Shown here: positions 25,184 to 33,190 of the stretch, one piece after another
Layout of the letters: each line of letters starts with the position of its first letter
How positions within the stretch are numbered: the stretch's first letter is position 1
NCBI RefSeq assembly: GCF_028288105.1
Contig: NZ_JAQBOI010000301.1
Span: 1-46,901 of the forward strand
Direction of reading: 5' to 3'
Length of the DNA: 46,901 bases
From: Mucilaginibacter sp.
GTDB lineage: Bacteria > Bacteroidota > Bacteroidia > Sphingobacteriales > Sphingobacteriaceae
Position numbers and translations under genes: made by a program
Notes under the pieces: model-generated
Seen by the model: only the letters and a program-made list of their open reading frames with translations
What the model was told of the DNA's origin: nothing
Databases searched by the model: none

Positions 25184-25867
25184 TTACTCCTTAGCACCCA
25201 AAATCTCATCTATCATTCCAAATTCCTGGGCTTCGGCGGCTATCATCCAATGGTCGCGGTCGGATAGGCGGTAAACGGTTTCGTAATCCTGCCCGGTATG
25301 TTTGGCGGTGATTTCGGAAAGTTCCTGTTTCATTTTGGCAATTTGCAGGGCAGCTATTTCGATATCTGATGCCACGCCCTGCGCTCCACCTGACGGCTGA
25401 TGCATCATTATCCTGGAGTGGGGCAGAGCAGCCCGCTTGCCCTGTGTGCCTGCGCACAGTAATACCTGCGCCATGGATGCTGCCATGCCCGTACAAATGG
25501 TTGCCACATCGGGCGAGATGAACTGCATGGTATCGTAAATGCCCAATCCGGCATATACCGAACCACCCGGCGAATTGATATAGATCTGAATATCGCGTTT
25601 AGCATCGGTAGATTGCAGGAAGAGCAACTGCGCCTGTATAATGTTTGCCACGTGGTCGTCCACCGCTGTCCCCAGGAATATGATCCGGTCCATCATTAGG
25701 CGCGAGAACACATCCATTTGGGTGATATTCATTTGTCGCTCTTCCATAATGGCGGGTGTTTGGCTGGTAATACGGGTGTTATTTACCTGGGCTATAAATC
25801 TATCCACATGTAAACTTTGGACATAGCAATGCCTTACCGCGTATTTGCGGAACTCGTTAGTATTCAT
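25184..25867 (-). CDS. ClpP-family serine protease, divergent paralogue
   Basis: This 227-residue protein has the complete ClpP catalytic triad: Ser131 in GMAASMAQ, His156 in MMHQPSGG, Asp205 in SDRDHW. The spacing (25 and 49 residues) equals that of E. coli ClpP. The INSPGGSV oxyanion loop is at 98-105. ClpP forms tetradecamers that degrade proteins fed by Clp ATPases. The usual GxAASMGAVLL segment is altered (SMAQVLL), which suggests a second, specialised copy. No clpX is adjacent. It is the last gene of a minus-strand operon with a sigma factor and an 89-residue protein, 16 bases after the latter, so it may belong to a stress response. Confidence 0.92.
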   Translation of the reverse strand: MNTNEFRKYAVRHCYVQSLHVDRFIAQVNNTRITSQTPAIMEERQMNITQMDVFSRLMMDRIIFLGTAVDDHVANIIQAQLLFLQSTDAKRDIQIYINSPGGSVYAGLGIYDTMQFISPDVATICTGMAASMAQVLLCAGTQGKRAALPHSRIMMHQPSGGAQGVASDIEIAALQIAKMKQELSEITAKHTGQDYETVYRLSDRDHWMIAAEAQEFGMIDEILGAKE

Positions 25868-25883
25868 TTTTATAAATTTTAGA

Positions 25884-26153
25884 TTAGCGTTTAAAAAAGC
25901 GCAGTATATTTTGCCTGAAGATTAGGTGCTCGGGCCGGGTAAAAAGCTTGTTGTGAACGGCCTCAATATCGGCACATAACTGTTCGCGGCCATATTGCTG
26001 CACCAGGTTAAGGGTTTGCTTATGCCACATCACATTCAATTGCAATTCGGGGTTCAGAATAATCTTCGCCTCGAACAGTAGGCTATCCTGCGGAGCAGAA
26101 AGGCCAAGCAGGTGGTCGTCTACCTCTTTTATGTTATTCAATGAAGTCCGCAT
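25884..26153 (-). CDS. Hypothetical protein between sigma factor and ClpP
   Basis: This 89-residue soluble protein has no signal peptide, membrane segment or zinc motif. It is predicted to be helical, with LFEAKIILNPELQLNV in the middle and a basic end (FRQNILRFFKR). The start overlaps the end of the sigma-factor gene by 20 bases, which suggests translational coupling. The position fits an anti-sigma or modulator protein, but it lacks the usual ZAS motif and transmembrane helix, so function is unknown. The next gene, clpP-like, follows after 16 bases. Confidence 0.75.
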   Translation of the reverse strand: MRTSLNNIKEVDDHLLGLSAPQDSLLFEAKIILNPELQLNVMWHKQTLNLVQQYGREQLCADIEAVHNKLFTRPEHLIFRQNILRFFKR

Positions 26154-26655
26154 AAGTCAATGATTGTTCTTTAACGGTTTCTCTTACTTTTTCCAGGCAT
26201 TTATATTTCTGCACGGTTACTGAGCGTTCACCGGCGTAACCAAACAGACCTGCAATATCTTTCATGGGTAGCTTATGATAATAAAATGCGCTAAGTAGCT
26301 CCATACATCGCTTACCGGCGGTTTCCAGGTATTGTAAAACTTTGTTGGATGAGATCTGCTGGTCGGCTTCATCAGTTATGTTTAGCAGGTCATCCTGTAA
26401 AGGCAGCGTGTTATTATCTTCCCGGAACTTTTTAAACCAAAGGTGTTTGGCAATGCCCAGTAGATAGGCTTTATTATCCTTTGCGACTAAATCCCCGGCA
26501 ACTGCTTTTTCGTAATAGATCACCAGTGCATCCTGGAAAACATCCTTAGCATCATCAAGCGTGCCGCCCAGCCTGGCCACATATTTAGCCACCGGGGGGA
26601 AGGCGCTTTTATAAAGCTCCATCAGTAATTGTTCCCTATTAATCATTTTTACCAT
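26134..26655 (-). CDS. RNA polymerase sigma factor, sigma-70 family, ECF-like
   Basis: This 173-residue protein has a region 2-like segment (DDAKDVFQDALVIYYEKAV, about 34-52) and a region 4 helix-turn-helix (LPMKDIAGLFGY, about 129-140), as in ECF sigma factors. The first residues offer two ATG starts, at 26655 and 26646. It directs RNA polymerase to alternative promoters, probably under stress. It opens an operon with the 89-residue protein and the ClpP paralogue; no conventional anti-sigma factor is visible nearby. Confidence 0.85.
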   Translation of the reverse strand: MVKMINREQLLMELYKSAFPPVAKYVARLGGTLDDAKDVFQDALVIYYEKAVAGDLVAKDNKAYLLGIAKHLWFKKFREDNNTLPLQDDLLNITDEADQQISSNKVLQYLETAGKRCMELLSAFYYHKLPMKDIAGLFGYAGERSVTVQKYKCLEKVRETVKEQSLTYADFIE

Positions 26656-26738
26656 GATACCTGCGTTTTATTATAAGTGCGCGGATTGGATGATATATCA
26701 CCATGAAGTTAGGAAAAAGTTTTTGCATTGCGACGAAG

Positions 26739-26821
26739 CCTCACCCCAACCCTCTCCAAAGGAGAGGGAGCTGAAGATGATTGGCTTAGAACCCTCTCCT
26801 TTGGAGAGGGCAGGGTGAGAC
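26739..26821. repeat. Dispersed inverted repeat (CTCACCC...CCTCTCC type), copy A
   Basis: Starts CCTCACCCCAACCCTCTCC and ends with the inverse form (GGAGAGGGCAGGGTGAG), with an inner AAAGGAGAGGG / CCCTCTCCTTT pairing. A second copy lies at 29700-29803 with a different middle. Confidence 0.75.
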
Positions 26822-26826
26822 CAAAA

Positions 26827-26848
26827 AAGGCCTGCCGAAGCAAGCCTT
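26827..26848 (-). terminator. Terminator of the phosphohexomutase gene, UUCG loop
   Basis: On the minus strand AAGGCTTGC, a TTCG tetraloop and GCAGGCCTT form a 9-bp stem followed by TTTT. It lies about 40 bases past the stop codon at 26888. Confidence 0.8.
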
Positions 26849-26887
26849 TTAAAATCTATAAATCCGTTAAATCGGGTAAATCCCGGT

Positions 26888-28297
26888 TTATTTCAACAAT
26901 TCTGCTTTTACGGTATCCAGTATGCGGATAGATTCGGCAGTGGTTGGTGCTTCAGCGTATACACGTAGTACAGGCTCGGTACCCGATGGGCGGATCATTA
27001 CCCAGGTTTCATCTTCAAAGAAGAATTTATAACCATCCAGGTCTTCGGTTCTGTCAACTTTTAGGTTGCCAAAGGCGCTATAGCCACTTTTGCAGTTACT
27101 GATGATCTGTTGTTTCTTCTCTTCGGTAACATGCAAATCGTAACGTTCTACCGCGAATTTACCTACCACATCATAAATTTCCTGTACAAGGTCTTTTAAG
27201 CTGCGGCCGCTTTTTGCCATAAATTCCCATATCATTAACCCTATCCAAACGCCGTCGCGCTCTGGGATGTGACCGTTAACCGCTATACCGCCAGATTCTT
27301 CGCCGCCAACCATAAATGGTTTGCCGCTATTCACTATCAGGTCGCAAATATATTTAAAGCCAATTTTGGTAACCGTATTGTTCAGCCCGTAAGCATCACA
27401 AAGTTTTTGAATTTTGCTGGTACACGAAAAGGTAGAATATACCTCGCCGCTTTCGCCTTTTACTTTGTGCATGTAATGTATCAGCAATAAAAGTATATGG
27501 TGCGAATCAACAAAGTTACCTTCGCCATCATATAAGCCAATACGATCGGCATCACCATCGGTAACTAAACCAGATGCAATTTCACCTTCAGATAGTTTAA
27601 TTAACTGCTCAAACTCCTGCAGGTTACGCTGGATAGGCTCGGGGGCCTGGCCATCAAAGCTTGGGTTATAATCGCTGTGCAGAAAAGTAATATCCGGGAA
27701 CAGGCGGCGCATTACATTTTGCCCGGCACCGTACATGGCGTCGTAAGCCCACTGTAAGCCACTATCGCGAATGGCAGGGATATCGAAGTTGGCTTCGGCA
27801 TGTTCTACGTACATATCCTCCAGGTCGATGTATTCCACCAGGCCTTCGGTTACATAATCGGTAACCGATTTTAGCTCCAGGTTAATGGTTTCCGGGATCT
27901 GCGATTCTACTTTTTCAATATCATCGGGGGTAGCCGGGCCACCGTAAAATGCTTTTATCTTATATCCATTGTATGCAGGCGGGTTATGGCTTGCCGTAAT
28001 TATTATACCTGCCGATGCCTGTTTGCGCACGGTACCCAACGATATCATTGGGGTAGATATAAACATGTTTTCGGCACGGAAAACCTTAATGCCCTGCGAT
28101 GCAAGCACAGTTGTGGTTACATCGGCAAATAGTGGCCCTGCAAAACGCGGGTCGCAGCCTATCACGGCGCTTGGGTTTTCGAAGTTTTGCTTTAGCCACA
28201 ATGCAGTTGCATAGGCCACCCGTTTTACGTTTTCAACAGTAAAGTCGTCAGCAATGATCGCTCTCCAACCGTCTGTTCCAAATTTTATTTTGCTCAT
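26888..28297 (-). CDS. Phosphoglucomutase/phosphomannomutase family protein
   Basis: This 469-residue alpha-D-phosphohexomutase moves phosphate between the C1 and C6 of hexose or hexosamine phosphates in the cytoplasm. It has the phosphoserine Ser103 in TASHNPP, the metal loop DGDADR at 247-252, a GGEESGG sugar-binding loop and a C-terminal RPSGTEP phosphate-binding motif. The GTDGWR start fits Bacteroidota phosphoglucomutase/phosphomannomutase. GlmM-like activity cannot be excluded. It diverges from the aspartate kinase gene across 88 bases and has its own terminator. Confidence 0.92.
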   Translation of the reverse strand: MSKIKFGTDGWRAIIADDFTVENVKRVAYATALWLKQNFENPSAVIGCDPRFAGPLFADVTTTVLASQGIKVFRAENMFISTPMISLGTVRKQASAGIIITASHNPPAYNGYKIKAFYGGPATPDDIEKVESQIPETINLELKSVTDYVTEGLVEYIDLEDMYVEHAEANFDIPAIRDSGLQWAYDAMYGAGQNVMRRLFPDITFLHSDYNPSFDGQAPEPIQRNLQEFEQLIKLSEGEIASGLVTDGDADRIGLYDGEGNFVDSHHILLLLIHYMHKVKGESGEVYSTFSCTSKIQKLCDAYGLNNTVTKIGFKYICDLIVNSGKPFMVGGEESGGIAVNGHIPERDGVWIGLMIWEFMAKSGRSLKDLVQEIYDVVGKFAVERYDLHVTEEKKQQIISNCKSGYSAFGNLKVDRTEDLDGYKFFFEDETWVMIRPSGTEPVLRVYAEAPTTAESIRILDTVKAELLK

Positions 28298-28337
28298 CTT
28301 AGATATAAGTGGTTTAAAATCCTATTTTTAGCGCCTC

Positions 28338-28357
28338 AATATTCATACAAGAATATT
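28338..28357. promoter_or_regulatory. Palindrome in the divergent phosphohexomutase/aspartate kinase spacer
   Basis: AATATTC at 28338-28344 and its exact inverse GAATATT at 28351-28357 flank 6 bases. It lies in the shared 88-base promoter region, 28 bases before the kinase ATG; it may be an operator or a leader hairpin. Confidence 0.35.
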
Positions 28358-28385
28358 AATGTTTTATGGTAAACGGAAACAAATA

Positions 28386-29696
28386 ATGAAAGTTTTAAAA
28401 TTTGGCGGAACATCGGTCGGAAGTGCCGCTCGTATGCAGAAGCTACTGGATATAATAAACCCCCAGGAAAGGCAAATTGTAGTGTTATCGGCCATGTCGG
28501 GCACTACCAATAATTTAGTAGAAATTGGCCATGCCTACCTTACAAATGATAAGGCAAAGGCGGCAGCTTTAATTGCAACATTAAAGGATAAGTACGAGGT
28601 TGTTATAAAGGAGCTTTTAAAGAAGCCCGAAACATTAGAACAGGGTAAAGAAGTTATTGATTATCACTTTAGGTTATTAAGCAGTTTTGCTAACGACCTG
28701 TTTACCCCCATAGAAGATAAAATTATACTGGCACAGGGTGAGTTGTTATCAACCACGTTGTATCATATTTACCTGAAAGAAATTGGTGTACCATCGGTAT
28801 TACTGCCAGCGCTGGAGTTTATGAAAACGGATGAGGATAGCGAGCCTATTGTTGACCACATCACTACCGAGCTTACACCACTGCTGGATAAACACCCGGA
28901 TGTGAACCTTTTTATTACCCAGGGTTTTATTTGCCGTAATGCTTTTGGCGAAATTGATAACCTGCGCCGTGGCGGCAGCGATTATACCGCGTCATTAATA
29001 GGGGCGGGTATCCACAGCGAGGAAGTGCAGATATGGACAGATATTGACGGTATGCATAATAACGATCCGCGTATTGTGAGCAATACCAAACCGATTGCCC
29101 AGCTATCATTTGATGAAGCTGCCGAGCTTGCTTACTTTGGTGCCAAGATACTGCACCCGCAAAGTGTTTTCCCGGCGCAAAAATATAAGATCCCTGTACG
29201 TTTGTTAAATACAATGGACCCGCAGGCTGCCGGTACGCTGATAACTAATACCAGCGAAAAGGATAAAATAAAATCTATTGCCGCTAAGGATGGCATCACC
29301 GCTATTAAGATACAAAGTAGCCGTATGCTGCTGGCACATGGCTTTTTACGCCGCGTATTTGAGGTGTTTGAGCGGTATCGTACATCGATAGATATGATAA
29401 CCACATCTGAAGTGGCGGTATCTTTAACTATTGATGATACTACCTATTTAGGTGAGATAACTGCCGAACTGGGCGCTTTTGGCTCGGTTGAAATTGATGT
29501 GAACCATACTATTATTTGTGTGGTAGGTGATTTTGGCGCCGAAAAGCATGGTTACGCAGCCCGCGTTTTAGAGGCTGTTAAACATATCCCGGTTAGGATG
29601 ATATCATACGGTGGCAGCGATCATAATATGTCGCTACTGGTTAAAACAGAAGAAAAAACAGAGGTGCTAAGAAGCTTGCACAGCAGGCTGTTTTAA
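28386..29696 (+). CDS. lysC: Aspartate kinase
   Basis: This 436-residue enzyme phosphorylates aspartate, the first step toward lysine, threonine and methionine. The nucleotide-binding motif KFGGTSVG is at residues 5-12, and two C-terminal ACT-type segments (about 300-430) are the usual site of feedback control by lysine or threonine. The ATG at 28386 is chosen over an earlier one at 28359 because the conserved start (MKVLKFGG) begins there. It is followed by lysA after a repeat-containing spacer of 185 bases. There is no fused homoserine dehydrogenase. Confidence 0.94.
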   Translation: MKVLKFGGTSVGSAARMQKLLDIINPQERQIVVLSAMSGTTNNLVEIGHAYLTNDKAKAAALIATLKDKYEVVIKELLKKPETLEQGKEVIDYHFRLLSSFANDLFTPIEDKIILAQGELLSTTLYHIYLKEIGVPSVLLPALEFMKTDEDSEPIVDHITTELTPLLDKHPDVNLFITQGFICRNAFGEIDNLRRGGSDYTASLIGAGIHSEEVQIWTDIDGMHNNDPRIVSNTKPIAQLSFDEAAELAYFGAKILHPQSVFPAQKYKIPVRLLNTMDPQAAGTLITNTSEKDKIKSIAAKDGITAIKIQSSRMLLAHGFLRRVFEVFERYRTSIDMITTSEVAVSLTIDDTTYLGEITAELGAFGSVEIDVNHTIICVVGDFGAEKHGYAARVLEAVKHIPVRMISYGGSDHNMSLLVKTEEKTEVLRSLHSRLF

Positions 29697-29699
29697 GAG

Positions 29700-29803
29700 C
29701 CTCACCCAACCCTCTCCAAGGAGAGGGCTTAATATACAATACGTCCGGCGTATTGCAGGAGAAAAGCTTTTAGAACCCTCTTCTTTGGAAAGGGCAGGGT
29801 GAA
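29700..29803. repeat. Dispersed inverted repeat (CTCACCC...CCTCTCC type), copy B
   Basis: Ends CCTCACCCAACCCTCTCC (left) and GGAAAGGGCAGGGTGAAG (right) match copy A at 26739-26821. The middle differs and holds its own small palindrome (AATACGTCCGGCGTATT). Confidence 0.75.
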
Positions 29804-29881
29804 GCTAATTCCTCGCAATAACGCGGTTTTTTAGACAGTCAATTTTTGACTTTTGACTTTTTAATTTTGACTTAACAAAAG

Positions 29882-31087
29882 ATGTTCAATAACAATACAA
29901 TACAGCGCTTTAACGATACAGAAACCCCATTCTATTATTACGATATGGGTGTTTTGCGCAATACCCTTGATGCCTGCAGGGATGCATCATCAAAATATGG
30001 TTTCCATGTGCATTATGCCATGAAGGCTAACTTTAACCCCAAAGTGGTTGATATGATCCAGTCTTTTGGTTTTGGTGCCGATTGCGTAAGCGGTAACGAA
30101 GTAAAATCGGCAATGGAGCATGGCTTTGATAAGGGCAAAGTGGTATTCGCGGGGGTAGGTAAGTCTGATAAAGAGATCAATTTAGCGCTTGATGCTGATA
30201 TTTTTTGCTTCAATGTAGAATCGGTACAGGAACTGGAGATCATTAATGATCTGGCGAAAGCCAAAAATAAGGTTGCCGGTATCGCTATCCGTATTAACCC
30301 TAATGTTGACGCGCATACCCACCACTTTATTACTACAGGGCTGGACGAGAATAAGTTCGGCATTAATACCTGGCAGCTAAATGATGTTGCCGAGATGCTT
30401 CGCAAATGTGCTAATCTGAAATTTTTAGGTATCCACTTTCATATAGGTTCGCAAATTACCGATATGGAAGTTTACCGCAGCCTGTGCATCCGCATTAACG
30501 AAATGCAGGACTGGTTTGAAAACCACGGCTTTGCCATTAAAATATTAAATACCGGTGGTGGTCTTGGGGTAGATTATTACAACCCTGATACTAACACCAT
30601 CCCCGATTTTGAAAGCTATTTTAAAGTTTTCAGCAAGTTTTTGAATGTTAAACCGGGACAGGAGGTGCATTTTGAACTGGGCCGAGCTTTGGTTGCACAA
30701 TCAGCGTCGTTGATATCAAGGGTGCTTTATGTAAAGAACGGGCAGAAAAAGAACTTTCTGATTTTAGATGCCGGTATGACGGAGCTGATGAGGCCGATGC
30801 TTTACCAGGCGTATCATACTATTGAGAACTTGAGTAGGGACAGTGAAGCGAAGAGTGAAGGAGCAGACGCACCGGACACCCCGCACCCCGCACCTCAAAT
30901 AAAATACGACGTTGTTGGTCCTATCTGTGAGAGTACGGATTGTTTTAGGAAAGATGTTGACCTGCCGCAATCATATCGTGGCGACCTGATAGCCATCCGC
31001 ACAGCGGGTGCTTATGGCGAGGTGATGGCATCTAACTATAACCTGCGCGATCATGTGCAATCTGTTTATTCAGAACCGGTAAGCTAA
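29882..31087 (+). CDS. lysA: Diaminopimelate decarboxylase
   Basis: This 401-residue PLP enzyme converts meso-diaminopimelate to lysine, the last step of the pathway opened by the upstream aspartate kinase. The PLP Lys is Lys48 in HYAMKAN. Other marks are HFHIGSQ at 185-191, a GGGLGVDYY loop near 226-233, ELGRAL and CESTDCF at 349-355. Between the conserved YHTIENL and KYDVVGPI motifs is a low-complexity insert (about residues 318-339, Ser/Glu/Asp/Pro-rich, ending PHPAPQ) not expected in the family. It keeps the frame and probably forms a surface loop. The 3' end overlaps the converging lipoprotein gene by 18 bases. Confidence 0.93.
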   Translation: MFNNNTIQRFNDTETPFYYYDMGVLRNTLDACRDASSKYGFHVHYAMKANFNPKVVDMIQSFGFGADCVSGNEVKSAMEHGFDKGKVVFAGVGKSDKEINLALDADIFCFNVESVQELEIINDLAKAKNKVAGIAIRINPNVDAHTHHFITTGLDENKFGINTWQLNDVAEMLRKCANLKFLGIHFHIGSQITDMEVYRSLCIRINEMQDWFENHGFAIKILNTGGGLGVDYYNPDTNTIPDFESYFKVFSKFLNVKPGQEVHFELGRALVAQSASLISRVLYVKNGQKKNFLILDAGMTELMRPMLYQAYHTIENLSRDSEAKSEGADAPDTPHPAPQIKYDVVGPICESTDCFRKDVDLPQSYRGDLIAIRTAGAYGEVMASNYNLRDHVQSVYSEPVS

Positions 31088-31828
31088 GCCCATTTGAAAA
31101 GATACATTTGTAAACAGCCTGGTGGTAGCAAGCGTTGCGTGGCCTGTTATTTTTTTGTACCCTAAAGAACCGGTAGTCCCTATTATGGAATCGAAATATT
31201 GATTGTCATACAAATCTGTACGGGTAATTTTACCTGCCGTTTTACTGAAGAACAATTTTACCCCCACGTTTAAGTTCTGGTTTGGCTTTATGGCTAATTC
31301 ACTGAATATGCCATAGGTAAACAAGCCTGCCTGTGTTGCACTGATCACGTCGGGGTCGTGTGCAATAGCCCTGCGAAAATTGAGATAATTACCACTCTCA
31401 TGCGTGTAAACCAGGTCGGTACCAATTATTCGCCAGTCTACTTCACCAAAGTTTTTGTAATAAGATACAGAGCCATTTACACCAAAGCCTGTAAATGATT
31501 TACTTCCGGCGGTAATATGGGTGTCGGAGCTGTCCTTAGCATAGCTTCCAAAAAAGCCCAATATGCCATAGCTGAAGTTGAAATTAGGAACAGTATGAGA
31601 ACGGTATATATTAAGCAATCCACTATTTATACTGCCCCCGGAACTCAAGGTTTCCTGAAGTAAATAAGTACCCGCGGCATAAATACCTGTTTTAACAGAA
31701 TCGGTAGAATGTGGTTTAACCATGTATTGGATATCATTTTGATAAATAGCCGGGAAATAAACACGCCTGGCGCATGATGACAAGCCAAGGCAGAAGATCA
31801 CAGTCAAAAAAATGTAGATAGGTTTCAA
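31070..31828 (-). CDS. Outer-membrane lipoprotein with beta-barrel-like sequence
   Basis: This 252-residue protein starts with a lipoprotein signal (lipobox LGLSSC, Cys19). The rest has alternating hydrophobic residues, Tyr/Phe-rich strands and a terminal aromatic residue (MGLAYRF), which suggests a small outer-membrane barrel or surface lipoprotein. No family is recognised. It converges on lysA with an 18-base overlap. Upstream it diverges from the cold-shock gene across a region with a long palindrome. Confidence 0.75.
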   Translation of the reverse strand: MKPIYIFLTVIFCLGLSSCARRVYFPAIYQNDIQYMVKPHSTDSVKTGIYAAGTYLLQETLSSGGSINSGLLNIYRSHTVPNFNFSYGILGFFGSYAKDSSDTHITAGSKSFTGFGVNGSVSYYKNFGEVDWRIIGTDLVYTHESGNYLNFRRAIAHDPDVISATQAGLFTYGIFSELAIKPNQNLNVGVKLFFSKTAGKITRTDLYDNQYFDSIIGTTGSLGYKKITGHATLATTRLFTNVSFQMGLAYRF

Positions 31829-31874
31829 ATGTTAAGGCTTAGTTGGTAAGATATGTTATATATCTATACGCAGG

Positions 31875-31911
31875 TAATTAAATAATGATACAAAGTATCA
31901 CTATTTAATTA
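31875..31911. promoter_or_regulatory. Long palindrome in the divergent lipoprotein/cold-shock promoter region
   Basis: Arms TAATTAAATAATGATAC (31875-31891) and GTATCACTATTTAATTA (31895-31911) pair in 16 of 17 positions around AAA. Both neighbouring genes read away from it, so it is not a terminator; it fits a dimeric operator or a cruciform-forming site. Confidence 0.5.
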
Positions 31912-31963
31912 AAAAATCTATATTAATATTTAAGTAAATATGATGCAGCTATATTCTAATGCC

Positions 31964-31984
31964 ACCTGCATTTTGCGGGTTTTT
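31964..31984 (+). promoter_or_regulatory. Terminator-like hairpin in the cold-shock gene leader
   Basis: ACCTGCA (31964-31970) pairs with TGCGGGT (31974-31980) with one G.U, around TTT. Five T follow (31980-31984). It lies about 50 bases upstream of the cold-shock ATG and could act as an attenuator or temperature-sensitive leader structure, if transcription starts upstream of it. Confidence 0.35.
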
Positions 31985-32036
31985 GCACTTAATGTGGATA
32001 ATTATAACTACCTTGCGCACTTTAATAAATAAAATA

Positions 32037-32231
32037 ATGCAAAAAGAAGGAACAGTAAAATTTTTCAATGAAACAAAAGGTTTTGGTTTTATTACCCCAG
32101 ATGGTGGTGGTGCCGACGTATTTGTTCATTCAACAGGTCTGATTGACGAAATTCGTGAAAACGATAAAGTTGAGTTCGAAGTAGAAAACGGAAGAAAAGG
32201 CTTAAACGCAGTAAACGTAAAAGTTGTTTAA
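32037..32231 (+). CDS. Cold-shock protein, CspA family
   Basis: This 64-residue single cold-shock domain protein binds single-stranded RNA and DNA and acts as an RNA chaperone. RNP1-like KGFGFITP and RNP2-like VFVHST are present. The ATG at 32037 gives the standard length and the conserved [11 protein letters not shown] start; an ATG 78 bases upstream (31959) would add an unrelated hydrophobic stretch and is rejected. It is followed by a strong terminator. The leader contains a terminator-like hairpin. Confidence 0.95.
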   Translation: MQKEGTVKFFNETKGFGFITPDGGGADVFVHSTGLIDEIRENDKVEFEVENGRKGLNAVNVKVV

Positions 32232-32263
32232 TTATATATTAATCCACTAAATGTTACAGAAAG

Positions 32264-32294
32264 CATCCGCCCATTAAGGCGGATGTTTTTTTTT
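32264..32294 (+). terminator. Terminator of the cold-shock gene
   Basis: Stem CATCCGCC (32264-32271) / GGCGGATG (32278-32285), followed by a run of nine T. Confidence 0.9.
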
Positions 32295-32315
32295 GTCTTA
32301 TAGATGGTTGAACCA

Positions 32316-32558
32316 TCAGTCGTTTCCGCTTATCCAAAACATTATCGATGCTATTGCAATTAAGGCCAGCACAAAAGGTATTAAGGTATCTAACATATGC
32401 CTTAGTATCCGTTTTGGTAAATTCTCCTTCCGGTCTGTATAGCTTAGTAGTTTATATTTAAGTACGATTAGTATAGCAGCCAGTACAATCGTTACCAGGT
32501 AAAATATTTTCCTGAAGTATATTAATCGTAGTAGATCCGATAATATTTCCAAACTCAT
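32316..32558 (-). CDS. Small membrane protein, hypothetical
   Basis: An 80-residue frame with two likely membrane helices (about 16-34, FYLVTIVLAAILIVL, and 58-75, LIPFVLALIAIASIMFW) and a basic loop between them (RKENLPKR). The hydrophobic pattern and clean spacing favour a real gene. No family is recognised. It lies between the cold-shock and YtxH genes on the opposite strand. Confidence 0.55.
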   Translation of the reverse strand: MSLEILSDLLRLIYFRKIFYLVTIVLAAILIVLKYKLLSYTDRKENLPKRILRHMLDTLIPFVLALIAIASIMFWISGND

Positions 32559-32709
32559 ATCACCAAAAATACAAATACTACCTCTTTGTGTAGCTTGTAA
32601 GTTTATACCAATGCGGATGGTTTGGCTTTAAACTATTTGTAAATTATTTAAACAGAGCGGTATGGTATTTGTTACTTAGGTACAAAACATCTACTAAAAA
32701 GTAAATAAT

Positions 32710-33075
32710 ATGAAAGATCAAGCAAAAATTATAGCAGCACTTTTAGTGGGTGCTGCGGCGGGTGCCGCTTTAGGACTATTATTGGCCCCAGAAAAAGGTG
32801 AAGAACTAAGAGGCGATATTGCTGATTATGTAAATGACCTTGTTGACAAAGCAAAGAACAAAGCGCAATCTACTGCAGATAATATTAAAGAATACGGCAG
32901 TAATGCGGTTGATTCGGTAAAATCAAAGTTTTCGGGCGCGGCAAGTAATGCTGAAGATGCCATTAATAGCGCGAAATCAAAAGCTGCTGATTATGCTGAA
33001 AGTGGCGCTGATAGCGCAAAATCAAAAGTAAAAGGTACCGCTAACGACTGGAATAATTCTATCCAGAACGCGTAA
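32710..33075 (+). CDS. YtxH-domain protein
   Basis: This 121-residue protein has one N-terminal hydrophobic Ala/Gly-rich helix (residues 7-27, IAALLVGAAAGAALGLLLAPE) and then a long Ala/Lys/Ser/Asp-rich amphipathic region with repeated AKSKA / SAKSK units. This is the YtxH pattern, found in general-stress and envelope-associated proteins. The tail resembles LEA-like helical segments. It is a single gene with its own terminator. Stress induction is typical of the family but not shown here. Confidence 0.85.
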   Translation: MKDQAKIIAALLVGAAAGAALGLLLAPEKGEELRGDIADYVNDLVDKAKNKAQSTADNIKEYGSNAVDSVKSKFSGAASNAEDAINSAKSKAADYAESGADSAKSKVKGTANDWNNSIQNA

Positions 33076-33096
33076 GGTATTTAAATATACATGTGT

Positions 33097-33127
33097 AAAA
33101 GCCCGGCTATTAGCCGGGCTTTTTTTG
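33097..33127 (+). terminator. Terminator of the YtxH gene
   Basis: AGCCCGGCTA pairs with TAGCCGGGCT, followed by seven T, 22 bases after the stop codon. Confidence 0.9.
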
Positions 33128-33190
33128 TGCATCACTTTGTTATCCTGAGTGATAACGAAGGATCTATAACCACCATGCTATAACAAACTA

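Noticed and set aside
28298..28385. Possible lysine riboswitch before aspartate kinase
   Set aside because: The spacer is only 88 bases and contains just a short palindrome, too small for that riboswitch.
31959..32036. Upstream ATG extending the cold-shock protein by 26 residues
   Set aside because: The added residues are hydrophobic and unrelated to the family, and they overlap a hairpin in the leader.
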